From: Paradesertivirga sp966210515
Lineage (GTDB): Bacteria; Bacteroidota; Bacteroidia; Sphingobacteriales; Sphingobacteriaceae
Length of the DNA: 64,000 nt
Direction: 5' to 3'
Assembly (NCBI GenBank): GCA_966210515.1
Contig: CBIHLM010000016.1
Coordinates: forward strand, 1-64,000
The position numbers were made by a program, and so were the translations under genes. The notes under the pieces were generated by a model. That model searched no databases, was not told the DNA's origin, and saw nothing but the letters and a program-made list of their open reading frames with translations. Positions 16,244-26,251 of this stretch are shown here, piece by piece. Each line of letters opens with the position of its first letter. Within the stretch, counting starts at the first letter, position 1.

Positions 16244-19200
16244 ATGACAGAGGATGCTCCTTTAAAAAAAAGCCGGAAAATTGAACGACTGTTCTTACTT
16301 ATGATCTCAGCAGTATTTGCACTGCTATTCTTTTTCCTTTATGCCTTCTTACAACGCGATTTTAAAGATGTAGACAGCCGTTTAGCAGAAGGAACCATGT
16401 TCAACCTGAACAGCAAAGACCCCGAAGGCATACGAACGCTTATTCGAAAGGGCTATTATTTTGAAGATAAAAAAGACATCGACCTGATTTATTCTGCCGT
16501 AGCCAAAGGATTAAGTTTAGATCAAAAACCGATCGATAATATTGGTGAATTAAACAAACGGAGGTTTTTTGTGGATGCCGACGAAGCGTTTATAAACGGA
16601 GGTGAATCGTTCAGAAAGCGAATAATGGTCTCGCGCTCGATGCTTGGCTTTACCGGCGATGATTCAGTTGCTTTTTCGCAGGAAAAAACCAAGCCGCAAA
16701 CTTTAAGTTCAAGCACCGATGTAGGATTAGGGAAACATGCCATTTCGGGCGAGATCCTGGACAAAGAAAAAAAACCAGCTTCGGGAGTTTTGGTACGCCT
16801 GGAAATGATTTTACCACAAGACAGCGCCTACAGTGAAACTGTGACTGAAGTGGAAACCGAAATTGCAGAAAAAGGGCCGGGATTTAAAAAAGTTTACCTT
16901 CTTGATTCGCTTAAAAACAAGCAACTAGAATCTTTAACTGCGTATGCCCGCACTGATGCCCAGGGCAGATACACCTTCGCAAACCTCCCGGAAGACAAAG
17001 CATTTAAAATTCTGCCATTACAGCCGGGGTTTCAGTTCGGAACATCTAAAGGGGTGGAAGCTTTGGATAAGGATAAAAAACTGAACTTCGTACGTGCGCC
17101 GCATACCATCCGCTTGCTATCAACCCGCGATTTTAATATCCTGAAAAAGGAAGGCTCTTTAATTGTACGTACCCCCGACGAATTCAATAAGTGGTTCTGG
17201 ATTATTATGGGATGTTTTTTCGGTGGTTTTCTGATTGTTCATTTCCTGCTCACATTAAGGTTCCAGCATGCAGATCAAATAATTTTGCCCTTTGTGATGC
17301 TGCTTACAGGCCTTTCTATTTTAACACTATTCAGCCTTCAAGATCCGCTTCGCGACCGTTTTTTAGCCAAAGACACCCTGCTTTACCTTGGCTTAGGTTT
17401 ATCCGGCATCTGCGTGATGATGTTTGTAAAAATCCGGAAGTTCAACGTAGACAACAGCCTTTATCGGATGCTCGTTTTCAAGAAAAACCGTAAAGCCGGC
17501 AACGGATGGCCCTGGGCGGTCTTAGCCGTAATTCTTCTCGGTTTAACTATAGTGTTCGGAACTGGTCCGGAAGGAAGTGGTGTAAAAGTGAACCTTTTCG
17601 GATTTCAGCCAAGCGAGATAGTAAAATACCTGATCATACTTTTTCTGGCAGGCTTCTTCGCCACCAACGAACGCTTTATCAGCGAGTACAGAAGCTACCG
17701 CAAGCGCTGGTCGTTTTTCTACTTTGCCCTGGGCTCAATCCTGGTTTCGATTCTTCTGTTCCTTGTGCTGGGAGATCTGGGTCCGGCAATGGTAGTGTGT
17801 TTTACATTCATCGTCTTATTTTCGTTCTCCCGCGGAGATTTCATGTTTATGATCGGGTCGGTGGTGCTGTATGTCCTGGCCGCCTGGATTTTAAACAGCA
17901 TCTGGCTGGCTACAGCAATTACAGTTGCGCTGGTAGTGCTGGCCATGGTTTTCAAGCGCAAGCAAATCAGCGAGTCGGCAATTATGGCCCTGGTAATTAT
18001 CGCTGGCTTCCTGCTCATTGATCAAATTCCATACCTCGACAAGGTTTTCCCCGGACCAGTGAAACGATTAACGGAACGTAAGGCAATCTGGCAGGACGCA
18101 TGGAACAATGAAGTATATGGAGGCGATCATGTGGCAAACGGAATCTGGGCTATGTCCAGCGGTGGTGTTACCGGCCAAGGTGTGGGAGAAGGTTTTTCCA
18201 AAACTATCCCCGAGGCACATACGGATATGATTTTGCCTGCAATCGGTGAAGAATTCGGATTGGCCGGCATCATATGCATTTTCATCCTCTTCCTGATCTA
18301 TTTGCACCGTTCAATTATTATAGGGCGACAAACCGGAATGCCATTTTTGTTCTACCTGTCTGCAGGAATTGGAGTAAGTACGTTTGTACAATTTCTTTTG
18401 ATTGCCGGAGGTTCGACTGGTGCACTTCCCTTATCGGGAGTATCGCTTCCTTTTGTAAGTTACGGCGGATCTTCCATGGTTGCAAATTTTATTGCTGCAG
18501 GATTTTTACTTTCAACCTCCCTGATAAAGGGCACAGAAGTGCAAATGAGTTTTGTCACCAAACAGCATGATAAGAACCTGGTTCCGGCATTAGCCGCAGC
18601 TTTAATTGGGGTGGTACTGCTTACGGTTAATGTATCCAGATACCTTTTTAACAATAAGAAATGGGTGGTTCAGCCGGCTTTAGTTGCCGATCGAAGCGGC
18701 TTGCGGATGTTTAGTTATAACCCCCGCATTGCTATTTTAATGAACCGATTGCAGGCTGGTTCTTTATATGACAGAGAAGGAAGAATTTTGGCAACCAGCA
18801 AGCCAGAACTGATTAAGCAACAACAAGGCCTATTGCGAGCTTCCGGCGGACTGAACTTCGACCTCGATTCGGTTATACATAAACGCCTTGACCGGTACTA
18901 TCCTTTTGCTGAAGATACCTTCTTCTGGATCGGCGATGCCAATACAGGTATTTTCAGCGGCAGCATAAATGGATATTTCGCCGAGTATCAGCACGGAGCC
19001 GAACTTAGAGGATTTGAAACCCCAACCGAAAAAGTTACGGCCATAGCCAGCGCTTACCGCGAAGATCGCTTTTTAGCCAGGGGCGTTAAAGAAATGACTG
19101 TAGTGAAGAAAGATTACAGCGAACTGGCCCCTTTACTGCTCGCCGGAATTAACAGCAGCAAAGTAGAACAGTTTAAAAAGCGTAACCGCGATGTTCAGTT

Positions 19201-20452
19201 AACAATTGATGCCCGCCTGCAAACAAGCATACAGCGCTCAATTGCCATGGATGATTCCTTAAAAGACAATCGTGTATCTGTGGTAATTATGGAGGACAAT
19301 ACCGGCGATGTTCTTGTTTCGGCAAACTATCCCTTACCTCCGGTAAATAACTGGGAGCAAATGACGATGACGATGGCCGAACAGAACCAGCTATCGCAGT
19401 GGGTGACGACACAGGATCTGGGATTTACATACGCTACACAACCGGGCTCTACAGCCAAGGTGGCTACTACTATTGCCGCTTTTAATAAACTGGGCATGGC
19501 AGCTACACAGAAAAGCTACATGGTAAGTCCGCATGAAAGGATACGTACAAAAGGGATAGAACCAGACGAGACTGGCCGTATAGGCCTCGAACGTGCGCTG
19601 GTAAAGTCCAATAACGTCTATTTTATTAAACTTGCAAACGAAGAAAAACTGCAGGAAGAAATGGCGGATGTTTATTTGAAAACAGGAATGTTTTTACGAG
19701 GCGTTGGCGGTTTCTATTATGAGAAAGACGGCCAGGATTTGCAGCAGGAAAACAGATGGCGCGAATTGTGGCGTGAAACAGAATTTAAGACAAAACCGAG
19801 ATACAACCCCAACAATATCCGACGGACACGAGCAAAAGGTATCTCGGGTATGGCCTGGGGACAAGGAGAACTGATTGCTACTCCGGCAGCAGTTGCACGA
19901 ATGGCGGCTGGCGTGGCAAACCACGGGAACGTAGTAAACAACCGATACGTTTTAAAAGTCCACAATACGTTACAGGGTATTAAAGGCAGCACAAAAATCA
20001 CTAACGAGCCACAATTTGCTGATTTGATTAAACAGTATATGATCAAGCAGAGCGAGCTGAAAGTGCATACGCTTGGCATCGCCGTGGCAGGTAAGACTGG
20101 AACACCCGAAAGGATCTGGAAAAAAGAGCGCATAAATGATGGCTGGTACGTGTTTTTTGCTCCAAAGGCCAAAGGACAAGGACACCTAGTCGTTTGTATC
20201 AGAATTGAATCTACAAAAGGATCGAGCGACGCTGTAGCCTTAGCCGGCAAACACGTAATACCAATGCTCTTGCAGAAAGGCTTAATAAAAAGCTTTTCAA
20301 CAGCGCAATTGATACCCGGCCAAGCTCTCCCCGGCATGCCGGCAGGTAATGTCGTTTCACCAGCTCCCGCAGCAGATACAATGGCGCCAACTGAAAGGCC
20401 TCAACCTGATGCTGCACCAGCAAGACGAGATAGTGTTAATGATATTGAATAG
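16244..20452 (+). CDS. SEDS glycosyltransferase - class B penicillin-binding protein fusion
   Basis: A 1402-aa protein joining two peptidoglycan synthases. TM1 (about 16-36) leads to an extracytoplasmic region of about 280 residues that includes a carboxypeptidase-regulatory-like beta-sandwich (ISGEILDKEKKPASGVLVRL...GRYTFANLP). Residues about 317-765 are a RodA/FtsW (SEDS) polytopic domain with LFGFQPSEIVKY, LGDLGPAM (D511) and LPFVSYGGSSM. Another TM (about 781-798) precedes a transpeptidase with SxxK at S1069-K1072, SNN at 1122-1124 and KTG at 1284-1286. SEDS enzymes polymerise lipid II and class B PBPs cross-link it; normally they are separate partner proteins. A Pro/Ala-rich tail ends the protein. 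Confidence 0.93.
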   Translation: MTEDAPLKKSRKIERLFLLMISAVFALLFFFLYAFLQRDFKDVDSRLAEGTMFNLNSKDPEGIRTLIRKGYYFEDKKDIDLIYSAVAKGLSLDQKPIDNIGELNKRRFFVDADEAFINGGESFRKRIMVSRSMLGFTGDDSVAFSQEKTKPQTLSSSTDVGLGKHAISGEILDKEKKPASGVLVRLEMILPQDSAYSETVTEVETEIAEKGPGFKKVYLLDSLKNKQLESLTAYARTDAQGRYTFANLPEDKAFKILPLQPGFQFGTSKGVEALDKDKKLNFVRAPHTIRLLSTRDFNILKKEGSLIVRTPDEFNKWFWIIMGCFFGGFLIVHFLLTLRFQHADQIILPFVMLLTGLSILTLFSLQDPLRDRFLAKDTLLYLGLGLSGICVMMFVKIRKFNVDNSLYRMLVFKKNRKAGNGWPWAVLAVILLGLTIVFGTGPEGSGVKVNLFGFQPSEIVKYLIILFLAGFFATNERFISEYRSYRKRWSFFYFALGSILVSILLFLVLGDLGPAMVVCFTFIVLFSFSRGDFMFMIGSVVLYVLAAWILNSIWLATAITVALVVLAMVFKRKQISESAIMALVIIAGFLLIDQIPYLDKVFPGPVKRLTERKAIWQDAWNNEVYGGDHVANGIWAMSSGGVTGQGVGEGFSKTIPEAHTDMILPAIGEEFGLAGIICIFILFLIYLHRSIIIGRQTGMPFLFYLSAGIGVSTFVQFLLIAGGSTGALPLSGVSLPFVSYGGSSMVANFIAAGFLLSTSLIKGTEVQMSFVTKQHDKNLVPALAAALIGVVLLTVNVSRYLFNNKKWVVQPALVADRSGLRMFSYNPRIAILMNRLQAGSLYDREGRILATSKPELIKQQQGLLRASGGLNFDLDSVIHKRLDRYYPFAEDTFFWIGDANTGIFSGSINGYFAEYQHGAELRGFETPTEKVTAIASAYREDRFLARGVKEMTVVKKDYSELAPLLLAGINSSKVEQFKKRNRDVQLTIDARLQTSIQRSIAMDDSLKDNRVSVVIMEDNTGDVLVSANYPLPPVNNWEQMTMTMAEQNQLSQWVTTQDLGFTYATQPGSTAKVATTIAAFNKLGMAATQKSYMVSPHERIRTKGIEPDETGRIGLERALVKSNNVYFIKLANEEKLQEEMADVYLKTGMFLRGVGGFYYEKDGQDLQQENRWRELWRETEFKTKPRYNPNNIRRTRAKGISGMAWGQGELIATPAAVARMAAGVANHGNVVNNRYVLKVHNTLQGIKGSTKITNEPQFADLIKQYMIKQSELKVHTLGIAVAGKTGTPERIWKKERINDGWYVFFAPKAKGQGHLVVCIRIESTKGSSDAVALAGKHVIPMLLQKGLIKSFSTAQLIPGQALPGMPAGNVVSPAPAADTMAPTERPQPDAAPARRDSVNDIE

Positions 20453-20469
20453 CACCGATAAAAATCAGA

Positions 20470-20499
20470 AAAGGGTTGCGGCATATGCCTCAACCCTTT
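20470..20499 (+). terminator. Intrinsic terminator of the SEDS-PBP operon
   Basis: A 9-bp stem AAAGGGTTG / CAACCCTTT whose loop contains the palindrome GGCATATGCC, followed by a T-rich tract. It also lies downstream of the convergent receptor gene and may act on both strands. Confidence 0.8.
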
Positions 20500-20520
20500 C
20501 TCTTTACCTCTTCTTCTCCT

Positions 20521-22959
20521 TTAAAACCTCACACTTAAGGAAATCAGAAAATTGCGGTATGCCTGTGGGTAATAAAAGTTTTCTGTAGTTATGGCATTGT
20601 TATACATAAAACTATAGGTATAACCATTGGCCGAATACTTCTCGGAAAAAACATTGTTAACGAGCAATGCAAGCCCAATATTTTTCATTTGTTTAAACGA
20701 CGTATTGTAGCGTAACCTAATATCATGCACGTCAAAAGCCGATAATTTTCTGCCTTCGTTGGAAGTGTTGTCGAGATATTGCTTGCTGATATATTTACTT
20801 AACAAAGCCGCTTCAAACTTCTTAAACGGCTGATAAGCAAGCTCACTTGAACCTATAAACGACGGGGACAGGGCAATATCTGTATTGCTGTAATTATTAC
20901 TGAACTGTCCGCCATTATCGTAATCATCACCAAACTCGGTAAAGTCTTTCACCTTATTACGGCTCAACGCAGCCGTTGCGGCCCAGGAAAAAGCCTGGGT
21001 AAATTGATATCGTGCATCGAGCTCCACACCAATACGGTAACTGTCGGCCACGTTCTGACGGATGTACTCTCCCACATCATTGATCTTACCGGTTAGTACC
21101 AGCTGATCTTTATAGAACATCCCAAACGCATTTAAACCAGCTGCAAAAGCATTCCTGCGGATTCTGTATCCCGCTTCTACATTCTTCAAATTCTCAGGTT
21201 TGGGACTTGAATAAATATAGTCATCCCGATTCGGTTCTTTATTTGCTACCGCGAAAGAGGCATACGCCGCACTTCCGCCATCAATCTGATAAGTAAGTCC
21301 TACTTTAGGATTGAAAAAGTTCAGGGCGATATCCTGATTTTGCGGAGTACGAAGCTTATCCGTTCCGCTGATTTTGTAGTCGATATACCTTAACTGAAGA
21401 TCGGCAAAAACATTAAGTTTCCCCAATTGGTAATTACTGCGTCCGTAAATGTTAAAATCTGTTTTAAATCCATTTCCATCATAATACCGCTCCCGGATTC
21501 TGCTGTCGCCCGTAAACTGAGCCCATATCACCTCACCGAAATGATCTCCATTGTATTCGTTATAAGCACCGCCTAGTGTGAAATCCAGTTTTTGATTTGG
21601 TTTATAGTTAAAAGCATAGGTGAGTCCGTAAAAATCATTGTCCAGCCATCTCCTTCTTATCAGATCGGTAGTACTTAAGGTCTCTGTTCCGATCACTACA
21701 TTGGGCAATCCATAATCAGCAAATTCCGCCTGGTTTTTAAACTCCTCAAAATATCCCCTTCCGTAGGTATAATGCAAAGCAGTATTCACATTTAGCTTTT
21801 CAGAAAAAGTATGGGTGTAGAGCAATTGATAATGATCCTGAGTATAGTTATCAGTTTGATCGTCGTACAAAAACTGGCTGTACTTTCTCCTGTCGGCATC
21901 AAAAAGATTCACTGAATCTGCAGTTGTATGATATAAATAGCCAAGGTTATTGTAATAGTGATTTAATAAGCCGGCATTGTCGCCTGTTAATTTAGCTTCC
22001 GGCACACCGTTCCAAACCTGAAATGTTTTTTCAGTTCCCGAGAAAACATTGGCGCGTATCAGATCTTTTTTACCATAAAAAGCACCACTTAAAAAGTACG
22101 ACTTGAGTCTGGCGGAACCTCTGTCAATATAACCGTCGGACTGAATCCTTGATAAACGACCATCAAATGTAAAGCCGTTTCTCAAACCGGTACCCACCAT
22201 AACCGTGTTCTTTATCGTCCCGAATGAGCCCGCAGTATTATTGATTTCGGCATAGGCAGAATCCCTTAAGGTGAGAGTTTGCACATTCAAACTTCCGCCG
22301 AACGCACCGGCTCCATTTGTTGAAGTGCCTACCCCGCGTTGAATTTGAATATTATCTACTGAAGAGGCAAAATCCGGCATATTTACCCAGAACAGGCCCT
22401 GGCTCTCAGAATCGTTGTACGGAATTCCGTTTACAGTAACATTAATTCTTGTTGCATCGCTTCCGCGGATACGGATCCCGGTATAACCAATGCCATTACC
22501 AGCATCCGAGCTGACCACTACTGAAGGAGTTTGGTTCAACAGATAAGGAAGATCCTGACCTAAATTGTTTTTTTCCAACTCCTGTTTGCTTACATTTCGA
22601 TACGTTGTAGCCGAATTTTTATTAGCGCGGGTTGATGCAACCAAAACTTCATCGGTAACAATTTCACTTGGTTTCAGAGAAACCATTATTCTCTCATCCG
22701 CATTAAGCTTAATGGTTTGACGGTAGGTTTGATAACCCAGAAAGGAAATATTTACAATGTAAGTCCCGGATCTAAGATTTGGAATTACGAACTCGCCTGC
22801 AGAGTTCGATTGTACACGATAATTTCCGGCAGTTATACTGGCACCTGCCAGCGTTTGCTGCGTTAAATCATCCGAAACTTTTCCACTAATAGAAAACTGT
22901 GCCGACACGAAACCCGGCAACAACATCGCCACGATGGCTAACAATAAGATCTTTTTCAA
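20521..22959 (-). CDS. TonB-dependent outer-membrane receptor, thiamine-regulated
   Basis: An 812-aa protein. The start is a TTG (22957-22959): an in-frame stop lies a few codons upstream and no ATG is available before the signal peptide (KKILLLAIVAMLLPGFVSAQ). Domains in order: carboxypeptidase-regulatory-like (about 22-100), TonB plug (about 115-220, with TPSVVVSSDAGNG and IRIRGSDATRINVTVNGIP), then a 22-strand barrel ending in Phe. The TPP riboswitch directly upstream predicts that it imports thiamine or a thiamine precursor, like the thiamine-regulated receptors described in Bacteroidota. No pnuT or thiamine-synthesis gene is adjacent. Confidence 0.9.
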   Translation of the reverse strand: MKKILLLAIVAMLLPGFVSAQFSISGKVSDDLTQQTLAGASITAGNYRVQSNSAGEFVIPNLRSGTYIVNISFLGYQTYRQTIKLNADERIMVSLKPSEIVTDEVLVASTRANKNSATTYRNVSKQELEKNNLGQDLPYLLNQTPSVVVSSDAGNGIGYTGIRIRGSDATRINVTVNGIPYNDSESQGLFWVNMPDFASSVDNIQIQRGVGTSTNGAGAFGGSLNVQTLTLRDSAYAEINNTAGSFGTIKNTVMVGTGLRNGFTFDGRLSRIQSDGYIDRGSARLKSYFLSGAFYGKKDLIRANVFSGTEKTFQVWNGVPEAKLTGDNAGLLNHYYNNLGYLYHTTADSVNLFDADRRKYSQFLYDDQTDNYTQDHYQLLYTHTFSEKLNVNTALHYTYGRGYFEEFKNQAEFADYGLPNVVIGTETLSTTDLIRRRWLDNDFYGLTYAFNYKPNQKLDFTLGGAYNEYNGDHFGEVIWAQFTGDSRIRERYYDGNGFKTDFNIYGRSNYQLGKLNVFADLQLRYIDYKISGTDKLRTPQNQDIALNFFNPKVGLTYQIDGGSAAYASFAVANKEPNRDDYIYSSPKPENLKNVEAGYRIRRNAFAAGLNAFGMFYKDQLVLTGKINDVGEYIRQNVADSYRIGVELDARYQFTQAFSWAATAALSRNKVKDFTEFGDDYDNGGQFSNNYSNTDIALSPSFIGSSELAYQPFKKFEAALLSKYISKQYLDNTSNEGRKLSAFDVHDIRLRYNTSFKQMKNIGLALLVNNVFSEKYSANGYTYSFMYNNAITTENFYYPQAYRNFLISLSVRF

Positions 22960-23014
22960 TTTGAATTTTTATAAGTTAAAACTCCGTGCAAGAGGGGTTC
23001 CTGCATTCTTAACT

Positions 23015-23192
23015 CTACCTCCCTACGCCGGCATTATCCGGATCAAGTGCTCATTGAAACTGTGGTGTGGGCTTTTTAAGACGTTAATCTTTTTCCAGCT
23101 TCTCCTCTTTCGCTTCTTTGATGGGTGTAATCTCAGCCTGTTTGTGTTTGTAATCGCTTATAGCGATTGATACACACAAAAAGCACCCCTTG
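23015..23192 (-). ncRNA. TPP riboswitch (THI element)
   Basis: On the minus strand the conserved parts occur in order: CAAGGGGTGC (about 23183-23192), AGGCTGAGA (23131-23139), ACCCAT (23121-23126), GCACTTGATCCGG (23038-23050) and TGCCGGCGTAGGG (23021-23033). An extra hairpin (AATCGCTATAAGCGATT) and a long P3 region enlarge the aptamer. The family binds thiamine pyrophosphate and represses the downstream gene. The expression platform lies between the aptamer and the TTG start; no clear T-run terminator is visible, so control of translation is more likely. Confidence 0.92.
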
Positions 23193-23200
23193 TGATAGCG

Positions 23201-23208
23201 CAAAGGTA
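23201..23208 (-). promoter_or_regulatory. -7 promoter element for riboswitch transcript
   Basis: TACCTTTG on the minus strand matches the Bacteroidota -7 consensus TAnnTTTG. It would start transcription only a few bases before the first base of the TPP aptamer. No clear -33 TTG is present. Confidence 0.55.
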
Positions 23209-23345
23209 GAAATACTTTGCTTAGGGAAAGTACTTTATATTTCATCTTTTCAATAGGGTACTTTTACTGTTGCTTTCCAGCGGAATTCTATCTATGTTTA
23301 ACATTTTTTATCTGCTTGCTTAGACAAATTTTTATCTATTTATAA

Positions 23346-26234
23346 ATGTTACGTGTTGATAGCTCTAAGCCCTGTAAAATTGTTTATTCGTTGTGTAAAC
23401 ACGAATTTCTTGGATTTTTAATCGAACCGCATATTGTTCAGTTAAATCAGGATGGGGACTTTTCACTTACCTATCAGCGGTTATTTTCAACAACAGCAAA
23501 AGAATTTTCGTCTATACTTGACGAAACAGACATCAAGCTGATTAAGCTTTTGGAAGAAACCGAACAGGGACATATTATAAGGAGATATCACAAAAAGCCC
23601 GTTCGTCCATTTGAATTTTTCAGCAAAACTTTCGACCAGAGATTGCATGATGTCATAAGACCGAAAATTGAAAAGCGGATTGTTGAAGCATTTAAACTCC
23701 TAAAAGATAAATCTCTTTATTTAATGAGTAAAGAAGGTTGGCCGGTTGAACGTAAAATTCAACTGGCTGATGAGCCTGCCTCTGTACTTTTCCATTTCAG
23801 AAGAAATGAAGAAGGGACCAGATACTTTCCAACTATTAAATACCAGGGCATCCGCATCGAATTTATGTTTAAAGATGCACAGGTAATTTGTAATGAACCT
23901 GCCTGGCTGCTTTTAGAGGATGTTTTATATTATTTTGATGGCGAAATTGAAGGTAAAAAACTACAGCCCTTTTTAAATAAGCGCTTCATCTCTATTCCAA
24001 AATCATCAGAGAAAGCATATTTTGAAAAATTTGTCAGTCCGCTGATTGAGAAACACCACGTTTACGCTGAAGGTTTTACCATAAATACCGAGAAGTTTGA
24101 TGCTACTCCAGTTTTAAAAGTAATCTTTATCCCGGGAGGGATTTCTCAGCTTCAGCTTTATTTCAGATACGACAACTATGTTTTTCCGGCCGGCAGCACC
24201 ACCAAAGTGTCGGTACGCATGGAAAAAATTGGCGACGATTATATCTTTCATCGCATAAAAAGATCATTAAGCTGGGAACAATCTAAGCTTGATGATTTAC
24301 TAAGCTTAGGATTAGAAACTGCAAGTACTTTGTTTTTGAATCTGGAGGTAAAGCAAATTTTTTCGGATGAGGACACATCGTTTAGCGTAATAAACTGGCT
24401 GAACGAACACCATGAACATCTTCTGGAAAATGGCTTTGAGATCGAGCAGCCTGATGGCAATAAACGCTTTCTTTTTGGCAGCAGCAAAGTCGACTTAGAG
24501 TTTAAAGAGGGCAACGACTGGTTCGATTTGAAAGCAGTGGTATTTTTCGGCCCTTATCAAATCCCATTTATGGATTTGCGCCACCATATCTTAAATAAAA
24601 TCAGAGAATTTACATTGCCTTCCGGCGAAGTGGCCATAATTCCTGAAAAATGGTTTTCTCAATATGGGAATCTATTGCATTTTACCGAAAAGTCGGATGA
24701 TAATTTAAGGCTTAAAAAGCATCACATCGGTTTGATAAACGACTTCGCCAATAGCGAGCTTGCATCTATTACGATGGACAGGAAACTGCACAAACTTACA
24801 GAATTCCAGGAAATTGAGGATCTCGATGTGCCTGTAGATTTTAAAGGTAAGCTGCGCTCATACCAAAAAGCAGGATACAATTGGTTTCAGTTTTTACGAA
24901 ATTACAATTTTGGAGGTTGCCTTGCGGATGATATGGGTTTAGGTAAAACCGTTCAAACCCTGGCACTTTTACAAAAAATAAAGGAAGAGAAAACCGAAAC
25001 ATCGGCCTCATTGATAATAATGCCAACATCCTTAATCTATAATTGGGTTAAAGAGGCAGAAAAATTCGCTCCGTCTTTACGTATTTTAGAGCATACCGGA
25101 ACTTTCAGGAGCAAGGATGTTAGCCGGTTTATGCAGTACGATGTGGTGTTTACAACATACGGCATAACACGGGTAGATATAGATCTGATCAAAAATCTGT
25201 ACTTCAATTATGTAATCCTCGACGAAAGTCAGAACATCAAAAACCCCGCATCCAAAGCATACAAGGCTGTAAAGCAACTTAATTCGAAGCATAAGTTGAT
25301 TTTGAGTGGTACACCTGTAGAAAATACGGTGAATGATTTATGGACTCAAATGTCGTTTATAAACCCGGGCCTGTTAGGAAGTCAGCATTTCTTTCAAAAC
25401 GATTTTGTAATTCCCATTGAAAAGAAGAGAGATGAAGAAGTTGCCCGAAAGCTGCAGGCATTGATAAAACCGTTTGTTTTAAGGCGTACAAAGGATCAGG
25501 TAGCAAAAGAGCTTCCGGAAAAAACCATACAGCTTTTCTACTGCCAAATGGGCGAAGAGCAGGCGAAATATTACGAAGATATAAAGTCGGAGTACCGAAA
25601 CGACATGCTGCGGGCCTTAGAAGACGGAACATTTGCAAAATCTCAAATTCAGGTGCTGCAGGGTTTAACAAAACTTCGCCAGATAGCCAATCATCCATCC
25701 ATGATTGACAAGGACTACGAGGGCGACTCAGGGAAGTTTGAAAACGTGATTCATACCCTGGAAAATGTTTTATCCAGAGGGCATAAAGTGCTGGTATTCT
25801 CGCAGTTTGTAAAACAGCTGGAAATCTATAGAAACTATTTCGACTCGGAAGAAATCCGATATGCGTATCTAGACGGTTCGACACAAAACCGGGGTGAAGT
25901 AGTAGAAGAATTTCAAAAAAATAACGACATTAAATTATTCCTGATTTCTTTAAAAGCGGGTGGTGTTGGCTTAAATCTCACTGAGGCAGATTATGTGTTC
26001 ATGCTTGACCCCTGGTGGAATCCTGCTGTCGAACAGCAAGCAATTGACAGAACTCATAGAATCGGGCAAAAGAAAAAAGTATTTATTTACAAGTTCATCA
26101 CAAAAGATACTGTTGAGGAGAAAATTCTTGCGCTTCAAAACAGAAAGCGATCCGTCGCCGAATCGTTGATAACAACCGAAGAAAGTTTTGTAAAATCTTT
26201 AAGCGCAGAAGATATTCGGGAGATTTTGAACTAG
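23346..26234 (+). CDS. SNF2/Rad54-family helicase-like ATPase
   Basis: A 962-aa protein. The N-terminal 480 residues are a bacterial SNF2-associated region without a recognisable zinc (SWIM) motif. The ATPase core carries motif I DDMGLGKT (K534), motif II DESQ (D626), motif III SGTPVEN, and the C-terminal helicase half with VFSQFVKQLE, LISLKAGGVGLNLTEAD and QAIDRTHRIGQ. These proteins are dsDNA translocases that remodel protein-DNA complexes; RapA/HepA-like roles with RNA polymerase are known for relatives. DESQ in place of DEAH/DEAQ is seen in bacterial members. Single gene. Confidence 0.92.
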   Translation: MLRVDSSKPCKIVYSLCKHEFLGFLIEPHIVQLNQDGDFSLTYQRLFSTTAKEFSSILDETDIKLIKLLEETEQGHIIRRYHKKPVRPFEFFSKTFDQRLHDVIRPKIEKRIVEAFKLLKDKSLYLMSKEGWPVERKIQLADEPASVLFHFRRNEEGTRYFPTIKYQGIRIEFMFKDAQVICNEPAWLLLEDVLYYFDGEIEGKKLQPFLNKRFISIPKSSEKAYFEKFVSPLIEKHHVYAEGFTINTEKFDATPVLKVIFIPGGISQLQLYFRYDNYVFPAGSTTKVSVRMEKIGDDYIFHRIKRSLSWEQSKLDDLLSLGLETASTLFLNLEVKQIFSDEDTSFSVINWLNEHHEHLLENGFEIEQPDGNKRFLFGSSKVDLEFKEGNDWFDLKAVVFFGPYQIPFMDLRHHILNKIREFTLPSGEVAIIPEKWFSQYGNLLHFTEKSDDNLRLKKHHIGLINDFANSELASITMDRKLHKLTEFQEIEDLDVPVDFKGKLRSYQKAGYNWFQFLRNYNFGGCLADDMGLGKTVQTLALLQKIKEEKTETSASLIIMPTSLIYNWVKEAEKFAPSLRILEHTGTFRSKDVSRFMQYDVVFTTYGITRVDIDLIKNLYFNYVILDESQNIKNPASKAYKAVKQLNSKHKLILSGTPVENTVNDLWTQMSFINPGLLGSQHFFQNDFVIPIEKKRDEEVARKLQALIKPFVLRRTKDQVAKELPEKTIQLFYCQMGEEQAKYYEDIKSEYRNDMLRALEDGTFAKSQIQVLQGLTKLRQIANHPSMIDKDYEGDSGKFENVIHTLENVLSRGHKVLVFSQFVKQLEIYRNYFDSEEIRYAYLDGSTQNRGEVVEEFQKNNDIKLFLISLKAGGVGLNLTEADYVFMLDPWWNPAVEQQAIDRTHRIGQKKKVFIYKFITKDTVEEKILALQNRKRSVAESLITTEESFVKSLSAEDIREILN

Positions 26235-26251
26235 ACTGTGGCAGAAAACTG

